Below, in pieces: positions 44,651 through 52,382 of a DNA stretch of 64,000 bases; the stretch's first letter is position 1, and every line of letters begins with the position of its first letter. The notes under the pieces were generated by a model. The model had not been told where the DNA came from, ran no database searches, and worked only from the letters and a program-made list of their open reading frames with translations. This DNA comes from Oscillospiraceae bacterium (GTDB lineage: Bacteria; Bacillota; Clostridia; Oscillospirales; Oscillospiraceae). The stretch is taken from the NCBI GenBank assembly GCA_015067885.1, contig SVLO01000007.1, positions 20,352 through 84,351 on the forward strand, read 5' to 3'. Made by a program: the position numbers and the translations under genes.

Positions 44651-45721
44651 ATGCCGAATGTTCAATATTTCCTTGGAGCCAACACGCCCCAGGGCTTCTA
44701 CTCCCTGTACGACCAGCTCATGGACCGGGACACCGCCCGGGCCATCTATATTCTGAAAGGCGGCCCCGGCTGCGGAAAGTCCACGCTCATGCGCCGGGTG
44801 GCCCAGCGAGCTGAGGACGCCGGGCTGCCGGTGGAGTACATTCTCTGCTCCGGCGACCCCGCCTCCCTGGACGGGGTGGTGCTGCCAACGCTGGGGGTGG
44901 CACTGGTGGACGGCACCGCCCCCCACGTGGTGGAGCCGAAGCTCCCCGGCGCCGTCGAGCATTATGTAAACCTCGGCGCCTGCTATGACGCCACTGCCCT
45001 CTCTCTGCTTCGCGGGGAGTTAAAGTCCTGCATGACGGGGTACAAAGCCTGCTATCAACAGGCCTACAGCAATTTGTCCGCCGCGGCACAGGTGCGACAG
45101 GACGTGCAAACCACCCTGATGAGCGACGCCCTCCGGGCGAAAATGGATAAGCGGGCGGCGGGCATCCTCGCCCGGGAGGTACCCCGCAGGAAGCACGCCA
45201 CCGCGGGGGAGGTTCGTCAGCGGTTTCTCAGCGGTGTGACCTGTCGGGGCAAACTGCTGCTGAGCGAAACTGTTGCCGCCCTTTGTCCCAGGGTATACCA
45301 CCTGTGTGACCGCTACGGTCTGGCCCACGAGATGCTGTCCACCCTGCTGGCAGGCGTGCGCGGCACGGGCCATCATGCCATTGCCTGTCCCTCTCCCATG
45401 GCCCCCCTGCGGTTGGAGGCCGTGCTGGTCCCCAAGCCGGGCCTTGCCTTTTTGGCCTGCCCCGGGGACGCCAAGCTGCCCTTCACCCCCTACCGCCGGG
45501 TACACATCGATGCCATGATTGACCCGGTCCTGCTGCGGGAAAACCGGGGCCGCCTGCGGCTGTCCGGCCATATCGTCGACCAGCTTGAAACCTCTGCCAT
45601 GGAGTCCCTGGCCCGGGCCAAGGCCATGCACGACGAGCTGGAACAACTCTACAATCCCCACGTGAATTTTGACCTGGTGGGCCGTATCGCGGAGGAGATC
45701 ATCGGCCAAATCGGGCTGTGA
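44651..45721 (+). CDS. P-loop ATPase, PRK06851-like
   Basis: 356 residues. Walker A is GGPGCGKSTLMRR (near 37-49). A second nucleotide-like site is suggested by the repeat-like C-terminal half, but its P-loop is degraded. The family is found in many Clostridia and Bacilli without a clear function. GGAGG lies 9 bases before the ATG. It is transcribed divergently from mutS2 and followed by a repeat-filled gap. Confidence 0.82.
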   Translation: MPNVQYFLGANTPQGFYSLYDQLMDRDTARAIYILKGGPGCGKSTLMRRVAQRAEDAGLPVEYILCSGDPASLDGVVLPTLGVALVDGTAPHVVEPKLPGAVEHYVNLGACYDATALSLLRGELKSCMTGYKACYQQAYSNLSAAAQVRQDVQTTLMSDALRAKMDKRAAGILAREVPRRKHATAGEVRQRFLSGVTCRGKLLLSETVAALCPRVYHLCDRYGLAHEMLSTLLAGVRGTGHHAIACPSPMAPLRLEAVLVPKPGLAFLACPGDAKLPFTPYRRVHIDAMIDPVLLRENRGRLRLSGHIVDQLETSAMESLARAKAMHDELEQLYNPHVNFDLVGRIAEEIIGQIGL

Positions 45722-45983
45722 ACGCGGCATTTCAGTGGCAGGCGGTTCAACTTTACAGATATTGCGGTCAGTGACGCCGCAAGGAACACGCCCGGTTTTG
45801 CGCAAGGACCGCAAGCGGCCCTACGAAAATCCAAGAGTTTGCGTAGGGGGCGGCGTCCCTGACGACCCGCGGGCGGCCACACGGGGCCGCCCCTACGGCG
45901 TTGGCGTGGGGCGGACAGTTCGGCTCGCCGGTTTGCCGGACCCTACGGATGCGACATAGCCCATGGATTTCCTTATGCAATAT
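45722..45983. other. Intergenic gap with repeat sequence, no gene seen
   Basis: GC-rich gap after the ATPase gene with several GTAGGG/CCCTAC motifs in both directions, including the 30-bp dispersed repeat at 45868-45897. No frame has a start with a ribosome-binding site. Confidence 0.55.
45868..45897. repeat. 30-bp GC-rich dispersed repeat, copy 2
   Basis: CGCGGGCGGCCACACGGGGC and on, matching the complement of 18471-18500 with about three differences. Confidence 0.65.
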
Positions 45984-46014
45984 AAAAGAACGGCAGCCTG
46001 GCTGCCGTTCTTTT
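45984..46014. terminator. Terminator of spoVT
   Basis: Palindrome AAAAGAACGGCAGCC/GGCTGCCGTTCTTTT, beginning 4 bases after the spoVT stop; A/T runs on both sides allow use in both directions. Confidence 0.85.
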
Positions 46015-46018
46015 GTGT

Positions 46019-46561
46019 TCAGCTCTCCATGTGTCGCCCCAAAAAGCCGGCCACCGCCTGCACCAGCTTGACCTCCACTTCCCCGGCAGTACTGTCGACT
46101 TCGGCGCCCACCAGCAGCACGCTGCCCAGCACGTCGCCCTCGGACAGGATGGGGGCGCCGGTCAGCACCCGATACTTCTCCCCATCGGCGCACAGGGGGA
46201 TGGGCTGCTCCTGGGCGTTGGCGGGAAAAACCTGCCTGCTCTCCATGCGCCGCTCCACCTGTTCGGAAATGGGCTTGTCCAGCAGCTCCCGCTTGGGCGC
46301 CCCCGCCGCGGCGATGCAACTGTCCCGGTCGGTGATGACGCAGATGTGACCGCAGGTGCGCCACAGCGTTTCGCACAACTGCCCGGCAAATTCGGTCACG
46401 CCCCCCAGCAGGGAGTATTTTTTGAAGATGACTCCGCCCTCCTTGTCGGTGTAAATTTCCAGCGGATCCCCCTCGCGGATACGCATGGTGCGGCGGATTT
46501 CTTTGGGGATGACCACACGACCAAGGTCGTCAATACGACGTACAATTCCCGTTGCTTTCAT
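46019..46561 (-). CDS. spoVT: Stage V sporulation protein T
   Basis: 180 residues. The N-terminal AbrB-type swapped-hairpin DNA-binding domain (ATGIVRRIDDLGRVVIPKEI, 3-22) is joined to a C-terminal GAF-like domain (about 55-178). In B. subtilis SpoVT tunes sigma-G regulons in the forespore. Its presence supports a spore-forming host. GGAG lies 12 bases before the ATG, a slightly long spacing. Confidence 0.95.
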   Translation of the reverse strand: MKATGIVRRIDDLGRVVIPKEIRRTMRIREGDPLEIYTDKEGGVIFKKYSLLGGVTEFAGQLCETLWRTCGHICVITDRDSCIAAAGAPKRELLDKPISEQVERRMESRQVFPANAQEQPIPLCADGEKYRVLTGAPILSEGDVLGSVLLVGAEVDSTAGEVEVKLVQAVAGFLGRHMES

Positions 46562-46599
46562 GCTATATAAAATCTCCTTGCTTTACAAATTGGTGCCGT

Positions 46600-46628
46600 T
46601 AGCATCTGTAAAATGAGGAGATTTATAC
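46600..46628 (-). promoter_or_regulatory. Possible sigma-G/F-type promoter of spoVT
   Basis: Minus strand GTATA (46624-46628), a 17-base spacer and GATGCTA (46600-46606), close to forespore sigma consensus, though the spacer is slightly long. spoVT is a sigma-G gene in Bacillus, which motivates the call. Confidence 0.3.
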
Positions 46629-46742
46629 GCTTTGTTCTTCCTGCAGCAAAGATAATCTGATACCAGAAATGATTGAAGGTTATGTCCATACGTTTACTAT
46701 TATGGGCATAAATTTGGATCGAAACTTAATGATTCAAGTTTG

Positions 46743-46778
46743 TTACATCGGGGCGTGGTTCACCCCGATGTAATTTTT
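46743..46778 (+). terminator. Terminator hairpin without an assigned gene
   Basis: 11-bp stem TTACATCGGGG/CCCCGATGTAA, 9-base loop, then TTTTT on the plus strand. No plus-strand gene ends upstream: 46562-46906 contains no supported CDS, so a small RNA or a decayed gene is possible. Confidence 0.6.
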
Positions 46779-46843
46779 ATTCAAGTTTATACAGCGCTTA
46801 TCCCGATTCATACAAAATACAGGTCGGAACCTGTGGCTTATAC

Positions 46844-46872
46844 TTGAAATTCCCGAATTCATCTGTCATAAT
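46844..46872 (+). promoter_or_regulatory. Promoter of the DUF368 gene
   Basis: TTGAAA (46844-46849), a 17-base spacer and CATAAT (46867-46872), about 35 bases before the GTG start. Confidence 0.6.
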
Positions 46873-46906
46873 GTATAATCATAGTACATACGATGTGAGG
46901 TGCGCT

Positions 46907-47737
46907 GTGAAATCGTTTTTTTATCGCATCCTGTGCGGATTCTGTTTGGGGATCAGCGTATTTGCCCCCGGCATAAGCGGAAGCATCATGGCTATTATCA
47001 TGGGTATCTACGACCGGCTTCTCGACATCGCCTCCAATCCTTTCCGCAACTTCAAGGGCAACGTCCGGTTTCTTTTCCCCCTGGGACTCGGCGCCGCCCT
47101 GAGTCTGGTTTCGTTCATACTGGCCTTCAGCTACCTGTTTGAAACCTATGAAAAAGCGGTGTTTATGCTGTTCATCGGCCTGATCGTCGGCAACCTGCCC
47201 ATGGTTTATAAAGAAGCTCGGAAAAGCCGCTTCAAGTGGTATTACATTCCGGGCGCCGTCGCGGCATTTGCCGTCGCCCTTACCGTGGGCATCCTAAGTG
47301 AGGGCGTTGGTGAAACGCAGATCGCTCACGCAAATACCAGCCTGATATACATCGCTTTGAGCGGGGTTTTGGCCGGATTTGCAAGCCTGATCCCCGGCAT
47401 GAGCGTTTCCATGATCTTGATCGTCATGGGCGTCTACGATTATCTCATCGCCGCGGCCAAGGCGCTGGACATCATTACGGTCGGCGTGGTCGGCGTGGCC
47501 TTCGTCCTTTCCATGATGGCATCTTCCAAGCTGATCAAATTCGTCTTTTCAAAATTCAGCGGCATGGCGCATTTCATGGTTTTGGGCTTTTTGGTCGGCT
47601 CGGTCAGCGGAATTTTCTTCACTCTGCCCGAGGGCGGCTCGCACCTGGCCGGTGCTGTTATGCTTGTGATCGGCCTGGCCGTTTCCCTGCTGTTTGTATA
47701 TCTCGGCAAGAAAGTCAGTATCGATGATAACAATTGA
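46907..47737 (+). CDS. popT: DUF368 membrane protein, probable undecaprenyl-phosphate translocase (PopT-type)
   Basis: 276 residues with about nine membrane helices in two repeated halves. The marks are CLGISVFAPGISGSIMAIIMGIYD in the first half and GVLAGFASLIPGMSVSMILIVMGVYD in the second; the repeated PG(I/M)S motif is the family hallmark. PopT/DUF368 proteins were reported to return undecaprenyl phosphate to the inner leaflet. GTG at 46907 with GAGGTG five bases upstream is chosen; the longer frame begins inside the promoter. Confidence 0.87.
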   Translation: MKSFFYRILCGFCLGISVFAPGISGSIMAIIMGIYDRLLDIASNPFRNFKGNVRFLFPLGLGAALSLVSFILAFSYLFETYEKAVFMLFIGLIVGNLPMVYKEARKSRFKWYYIPGAVAAFAVALTVGILSEGVGETQIAHANTSLIYIALSGVLAGFASLIPGMSVSMILIVMGVYDYLIAAAKALDIITVGVVGVAFVLSMMASSKLIKFVFSKFSGMAHFMVLGFLVGSVSGIFFTLPEGGSHLAGAVMLVIGLAVSLLFVYLGKKVSIDDNN

Positions 47738-47764
47738 TGCCGCAATTTGGTTTCCGCATAAAAT

Positions 47765-47810
47765 CGAGAGGTCTGCCGCACCGGATAAACGTGCGGCAGA
47801 CCTCTCGTTT
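47765..47810. terminator. Terminator shared by the DUF368 and membrane-protein genes
   Basis: 17-bp stem CGAGAGGTCTGCCGCAC/GTGCGGCAGACCTCTCG with a 9-base loop and TTT on the plus side, between two converging genes. Confidence 0.85.
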
Positions 47811-47826
47811 GCGTTTGGTTATGGGA

Positions 47827-48594
47827 TTATGCGTCTTTGGGGGCCTCATTCAGTTTCTTCAACATTCTCTTGGCTCTTGCAAACTGAATATACAACATAA
47901 TTTCCCCTGCTAAGCCCATTGCCTTCATGGTGACGACTATGCTTCCGCCCGCAGCTGCCAAGGATTTTATCGTTTCATTTTCGAAAAATCTGGCATTCAG
48001 GCCCAAGGCCACGCCAACCACCACAACGGCAGCCAATACGGTCAAGAGAGCCTTTCCAACCTTAACTCCATAGGGATTTTTCTTCGTGGTTTCCAATTCC
48101 TCTTGGGTCATGTTCAGCTGCTCCAGTAACCAATTCAAAGAGATTGTACGCTTCACATGCCCTTCGCCATGTTCTTCTACCGCCGTGTCGTACAATACAT
48201 TGAGCGCGTAGGCGGCCTCAGTAGAGTTCATTTCCTTTGTATACTGTTCAACACGCTCAGGCGGCAGTTCTTTCATGATATACCTGACGGTCTTGGTCAT
48301 GTCGCCGTCAAACATTTCATTGGCCAAAACATCAATTTCCCTCAATTCCTCTGTCTTGTCGGTTTTATGCTCTTTGGGTCGGATTTTGAATCGTTTTACA
48401 ATGAGTTTCCACACATGAACGCCAAGGTTTGCCACAGCAAACCCGACCAAAGGCAGTACGCAAACAACAACAAGCGCCAAAAACCCCCAGCCCGGATTGA
48501 TAAAAAGGACTATGCACGCCATCAGAAGCAGCGCACACATTACCCACACAAAAATTTTCTCCCAATTGAGGTCCTTTTTCTTATCTCCCGACAT
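47827..48594 (-). CDS. Hypothetical membrane protein
   Basis: 255 residues. Two N-terminal helices (about 14-32 and 37-60) are followed by a cytoplasmic middle with acidic helices (~70-165) and two C-terminal hydrophobic segments (ALLTVLAAVVVVGVALGL and a weaker one). No family recognised. GGAAGGG precedes the ATG. It lies 72 bases behind the zinc-ribbon membrane protein and is probably co-transcribed with it. The pair is AT-richer than the surroundings. Confidence 0.82.
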   Translation of the reverse strand: MSGDKKKDLNWEKIFVWVMCALLLMACIVLFINPGWGFLALVVVCVLPLVGFAVANLGVHVWKLIVKRFKIRPKEHKTDKTEELREIDVLANEMFDGDMTKTVRYIMKELPPERVEQYTKEMNSTEAAYALNVLYDTAVEEHGEGHVKRTISLNWLLEQLNMTQEELETTKKNPYGVKVGKALLTVLAAVVVVGVALGLNARFFENETIKSLAAAGGSIVVTMKAMGLAGEIMLYIQFARAKRMLKKLNEAPKDA

Positions 48595-48666
48595 TTTGTT
48601 CTGCCCTTCCTTTCACAACAAATGCTGACCGCGCAACTTGCAAAACAAGAAGACCGGTTTGGCCGC

Positions 48667-49311
48667 TTACTGTCCGCTTATCGTCTGCGCTTTTCTCGCT
48701 TTTACAATTCGGATAATGTCACCGATGGTAGCAAGGGCGCTGAAGGCATACGCAACTACCAGTTCGAACGCAAATTCGCCCCCGATTTCCTCGAAAATTT
48801 CAGGCATGACCCCGAATGTGTCAAGCAGGCTGTAACCATAGGATCTCAATTCAAAATAGCACGCAAACACAACGCAGAAATATTCCGCCACAAAAATCAT
48901 GACAACGGTGGTCACAATCGCAGTAATCAAAGCGGCGATGGACGCCTTATTTTTCGTCCGGGCAAACAATCGGTATCCCAGTCCCGCAAGGAAGAAAATC
49001 AGCCAACCGCAGATGCCCGCAATAATATCCAACTGATAAACGACAAAGTACGCCAGGCCGCCGGCTAAGGAGAAGAGTACCGCCCCGAGAATCCCAAGGG
49101 GGATGATTCCGTTGTCGCAACGCTCCGCTGTATTGGCCGGTGCCGGCTGCACCTGCCCGTACAGCACGTTGACCTGCGGGTTCCCCTGTGGCTGCATGGG
49201 TCCAACCTGCTGCACAGGCGCGGTCTCTGCCACCAACGCCGCCGAACCGCACGCCGTGCAAAAGTTTGTAGCGTCGTTCACTTGTGTGCCACACACACTG
49301 CATCGTTTCAT
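48667..49311 (-). CDS. Zinc-ribbon membrane protein
   Basis: 214 residues. The N-terminal zinc ribbon CSVCG...CTACG (Cys at about 4, 7, 18, 21) is followed by a Gln/Pro-rich linker and about four membrane helices (85-210). It has the same build as the two proteins at 50494-51402. Function unknown. The ATG at 49311 is preferred because GGAGAG precedes it. Confidence 0.83.
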   Translation of the reverse strand: MKRCSVCGTQVNDATNFCTACGSAALVAETAPVQQVGPMQPQGNPQVNVLYGQVQPAPANTAERCDNGIIPLGILGAVLFSLAGGLAYFVVYQLDIIAGICGWLIFFLAGLGYRLFARTKNKASIAALITAIVTTVVMIFVAEYFCVVFACYFELRSYGYSLLDTFGVMPEIFEEIGGEFAFELVVAYAFSALATIGDIIRIVKARKAQTISGQ

Positions 49312-49369
49312 AATCTGCTCTCCTTTTATTTCTCTGATCGTGTCAGGCATATTTGCATCTGCCTTTACA

Positions 49370-49397
49370 ATTATACCATAGTTACCGCCAAACGCAA
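49370..49397 (-). promoter_or_regulatory. Promoter of the zinc-ribbon/membrane-protein pair
   Basis: Minus strand TTGCGT (49392-49397), a 16-base spacer ending TGG, and TATAAT (49370-49375). Confidence 0.7.
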
Positions 49398-49407
49398 TAT
49401 ACCGTGA

Positions 49408-49436
49408 TTTACTTTCCCACGCTTATTTGATACAAT
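49408..49436 (+). promoter_or_regulatory. Promoter of the alpha/beta hydrolase gene
   Basis: TTTACT (49408-49413), a 17-base spacer and TACAAT (49431-49436), divergent from the promoter just before it. Confidence 0.65.
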
Positions 49437-49518
49437 AGTCCCATCTTACATCGCCGCGGTTTAGATGGACCGGCTTTTGTCCATACTGTCTTTGTGCCGC
49501 GGAGGAAGGAGGTTTGCC

Positions 49519-50442
49519 ATGCCCTGCCTGCGCCGCACGAAATTTTCGTGGAAAAGAGCTGTACGCCGTATTCTGATCGTTGTTTTGGTTCTGACCATGC
49601 TGAGCGTGGCCGGCTCCTCCTCGGCCTTTTGGGTCATTTTCCGCCGCACGCCACCCCCCGACCTGGGTCCCGCCCCCAGCTTCGAGGATGTGGATGCCGC
49701 GCGCTACCCCTATGAGCAAGTCAGCTTCCCCTCCGGCGAGAATATGCTCACCGGCCACTGGTTCCCCGCTCCGGACCCGGTGGGAACGGTGCTGATCGTC
49801 CACGGCTTTGCCAGCAGTGGCGAGGCCCACCTGATTGAAGCCATGTACTTCCGGGATAACGGCTTTTCCGTCCTTGTCTACGATGCCACGGGCATGGGCG
49901 AGAGCGAGGGCGACAGCGTCGTGGGCCTGTGTCAAAGCCGCTGGGACGTGATCGCCGCCGTCGGCTACCTGCGGGACAACCATCCCGACACTCCGCTGTT
50001 CCTTTACGGCCACAGCATGGGCGGCTACGGCGTTTTGGCCGCCCTGGCCGAGGTGGAGGCGGACGGCGTGGTCTGTGTCAACGGCTTTCGCTCCCCTGTT
50101 TCCCTGATGCACCTGACCGCAAGGCGCTACGTGGGCATTTTGGCTGATTTCGGCTACCCCTTCATTCTGCTGCAAAACCACTTGACCTTTGGCAGCGACG
50201 GCAATGCCGACGCCCTGGAGACCGCCGGACAAACCCAGGTCCCCGTCCTCATTCTCAACGCCAGGGACGATGCCACAGTTCCCCAAAAAGCCCAGTTGCA
50301 GCCCGGCGACACCGAATACGAAAACATCGAATTCTGCACCATCGACGGCGGGCATACCGGAATTTGGCTTGCCGAGGACCAACGCACCGCCAACACGCAG
50401 TTGTTGGACCGCATCGTTTCCTTCTACCTCTCAACGCAATAA
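49519..50442 (+). CDS. Membrane-anchored alpha/beta hydrolase
   Basis: 307 residues. A basic N-terminus and one membrane helix (about 17-42) precede the hydrolase fold: oxyanion region IVHGFASSGE, nucleophile S166 in GHSMGG, acid D in NARDDATVP and H in DGGHTGIW. An esterase or lipase-like role outside or at the membrane is likely; substrate unknown. AGGAGG is six bases before the ATG at 49519. It converges on the lipid operon. Confidence 0.88.
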   Translation: MPCLRRTKFSWKRAVRRILIVVLVLTMLSVAGSSSAFWVIFRRTPPPDLGPAPSFEDVDAARYPYEQVSFPSGENMLTGHWFPAPDPVGTVLIVHGFASSGEAHLIEAMYFRDNGFSVLVYDATGMGESEGDSVVGLCQSRWDVIAAVGYLRDNHPDTPLFLYGHSMGGYGVLAALAEVEADGVVCVNGFRSPVSLMHLTARRYVGILADFGYPFILLQNHLTFGSDGNADALETAGQTQVPVLILNARDDATVPQKAQLQPGDTEYENIEFCTIDGGHTGIWLAEDQRTANTQLLDRIVSFYLSTQ

Positions 50443-50486
50443 AAAAGCAGCAACCCCCTAGGTGCGCAGGGGGTTGCTGCTTTTTT
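50441..50486. terminator. Bidirectional terminator ending the lipid operon
   Basis: 19-bp perfect stem AAAAAAGCAGCAACCCCCT with its complement, 8-base loop, A6 and T6 at the ends. It ends the hydrolase gene on the plus strand and the 13-gene operon on the minus strand. Confidence 0.92.
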
Positions 50487-50493
50487 GCGTATG

Positions 50494-50904
50494 TTATGCT
50501 GCGCACATGGCCAGCAGGAAAATGAGAGTCCAGAACACGGAGCCAACGATGCCCACGATCAGGCCGGCAAGGCCCAGCCCGCGGCCGGTCTTGCTAAAGC
50601 CGTTGACCGCGCCGCCCCGGTCCAGATAGCGATTGACCTTGGCCAGGGCAACAGCGCCGAAGATAACGCCCAAAAGGCTGAAATAGATCGACAGCGCAAA
50701 ACACAACGACACGATACCGAACACCATCGCCGGAACAGCGTCGCCGGCCTTGGGCCAGTTGGGGTCGATTTGGGTCTGAGCGGTACCGTAACCCAAATTA
50801 GGATTCGTACAGGCAGGCTGTCCATCGGCAAGCACCGGGGTGCCACAGTTGGGGCAGAAGCCCTCCCCCTGATTGAGGGGGGCGCCGCAGGATTTACAGA
50901 ACAT
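50494..50904 (-). CDS. Zinc-ribbon DUF4190-type membrane protein, last gene of the lipid operon
   Basis: 136 residues. Zinc ribbon C3, C6, C17, C20 (MFCKSCG, FCPNCG), a short linker, and two membrane helices around a small loop (AVPAMVFGIVSLCFALSIYF, LGLAGLIVGIVGSVFWTLIF). A paralogue of the next gene upstream, 45 bases away. Such proteins may organise membrane complexes; the actual role is unknown. Confidence 0.85.
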   Translation of the reverse strand: MFCKSCGAPLNQGEGFCPNCGTPVLADGQPACTNPNLGYGTAQTQIDPNWPKAGDAVPAMVFGIVSLCFALSIYFSLLGVIFGAVALAKVNRYLDRGGAVNGFSKTGRGLGLAGLIVGIVGSVFWTLIFLLAMCAA

Positions 50905-50949
50905 ACATTTTCCTCCCAGATTGGCTTTTTATAGCATGATCACGACAGC

Positions 50950-51402
50950 TTAGTAGTAGTAATAGCCGCTGCTGCCCATCAGGCTGATAATGGCAACAAT
51001 GTAGACCACGAGGTAGATGGCGATGACGACGCTGGAAATAATACCCAGGATCAGGCCGATCTTACCCAGGATGCTGCCCACCTTGGGGCCGCCGCTCAGC
51101 ACGCCGCCGGCAGCCACGTACTTCTTGGCCTTGGAGCCGGCGATGGCACCAAAGATAATGCCCAGGATGCTGCCAAAGACCAGGCTCAGGATACCGAAGG
51201 TCAGGATGGAGTTATCAGGAGCGGGGGTATAGGCAGGAGCACCGAAAGAGGTGCCGAAGGAGTTGGTGTCATAGCTGGGGGCAGCATTGTAGCTGGGGGT
51301 GGTGTTGTAGGCGGGCTGCTGCTCGGCGGCAACGGGAGTACCACACGCGGGGCAGAAAGTCTCTCCCTGATTGATGGGAGCGCCACAGGATTTACAGAAC
51401 AT
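50950..51402 (-). CDS. Zinc-ribbon membrane protein, paralogue
   Basis: 150 residues. The same zinc ribbon (C3, C6, C17, C20), a Tyr/Pro/Ala-rich linker (SYNAAPSYDTNSFGTSFGAP), and two membrane segments. It ends in SGYYYY. 12 bases separate it from the Cys-nucleophile hydrolase gene, so it belongs to the same operon. Confidence 0.85.
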   Translation of the reverse strand: MFCKSCGAPINQGETFCPACGTPVAAEQQPAYNTTPSYNAAPSYDTNSFGTSFGAPAYTPAPDNSILTFGILSLVFGSILGIIFGAIAGSKAKKYVAAGGVLSGGPKVGSILGKIGLILGIISSVVIAIYLVVYIVAIISLMGSSGYYYY

Positions 51403-51414
51403 ATTTTTTCCTCC

Positions 51415-52347
51415 TTAACATTTTTCTCTCCAAAAGTCTACGACCGCTTGGTCGTATTCTTCCGGCTGGTTCATACGAAGTCTTGAATGGGCACCTTTTT
51501 CAAACCAAACAAGCTTCTTTTCCGACGTACATATATTGTACAGTTCCTTGACCTGGTCAGGGGTAGAATAGATATCCTCCCGTCCATGCAGGAACAAAAT
51601 CGGCTTTTTCAGCCACGGCATCCGCCTGCGCGGGCCGTCAGTCACCACATTTGCACCGGAAAATATGCGGATATAGAGCATTGTCAGCTGCAGTGTCGGG
51701 AACAGGGGCCGTTTATCCTCCAGCATGTGGTTTTTGAACGAGTGATAAAACGCGGTGTACATACCGTCCGCCGTCATGCCCCGGAAATAGTCGGGACAAT
51801 CGGGGGCAGTCAGAGCAAACAGGCCGGTAGAAGACCCAATGCAAATCCCGTGCAGCAGGATTTGGGTACTGCCCCGCTCCTCGTGCAGGTAGCGGCCCCA
51901 GGCCAAAATATCCCGATATTCGCGAAAGCCCAGTGAGGCCACCTTACCCTCGGACAGACCGTGGGACCGGTTGTCGATGGCCATAATGTTGCAGCCAAGC
52001 CGACGATAGGGTTCCGCAAAGTAATAGGAGTACTCGCCGGCCTCCGTTCTGCCCGGGATGATGATGACCGTCTTGGGTTGACCAAAGTCAATAAACCGAC
52101 CACAGAGCTTCAATCCGTCGTTTTGGATGCTGACCTCTTCGATACGGTCCCTGTACCGCTCTCCCCAGGCAAGACCCTGCTCGTACATACGCACATATTC
52201 CGGATCTTCCGGCATACTGCAGGTCCGGGCCCATTTGGTGGGTTTGGTCCGCCGGAACAGCACGTTGTAAATAACCAACGGTACCAGCAGCATGAAGATG
52301 ATGCCCTGAAGCGCGACGATCAGCGCGATCCAACACCAAATATTCAC
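51415..52347 (-). CDS. Alpha/beta hydrolase with a Cys nucleophile
   Basis: 310 residues. An N-terminal membrane helix (about 5-29) is followed by an alpha/beta hydrolase fold. The nucleophile elbow reads HGICIGSS, so the nucleophile position is C169 (codon TGC), not Ser. D258 (GREDIY) and H287 (GAHSRL) complete the triad. Cys elbows occur in dienelactone hydrolases and suit acyl transfer as well as hydrolysis. Part of the lipid operon, 35 bases after the FakA-like gene. Confidence 0.87.
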   Translation of the reverse strand: MNIWCWIALIVALQGIIFMLLVPLVIYNVLFRRTKPTKWARTCSMPEDPEYVRMYEQGLAWGERYRDRIEEVSIQNDGLKLCGRFIDFGQPKTVIIIPGRTEAGEYSYYFAEPYRRLGCNIMAIDNRSHGLSEGKVASLGFREYRDILAWGRYLHEERGSTQILLHGICIGSSTGLFALTAPDCPDYFRGMTADGMYTAFYHSFKNHMLEDKRPLFPTLQLTMLYIRIFSGANVVTDGPRRRMPWLKKPILFLHGREDIYSTPDQVKELYNICTSEKKLVWFEKGAHSRLRMNQPEEYDQAVVDFWREKC

Positions 52348-52382
52348 AGCACCGCTCCTTTCAAGCAGAGTTCACCCGGTAC

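Noticed and set aside
42134..44962. Extended N-terminus for MutS2 up to 44962
   Set aside because: The extra codons run through the promoter and the divergent ATPase gene; the family start MTDLFEKSIQTLELP at 44509 has a proper Shine-Dalgarno.
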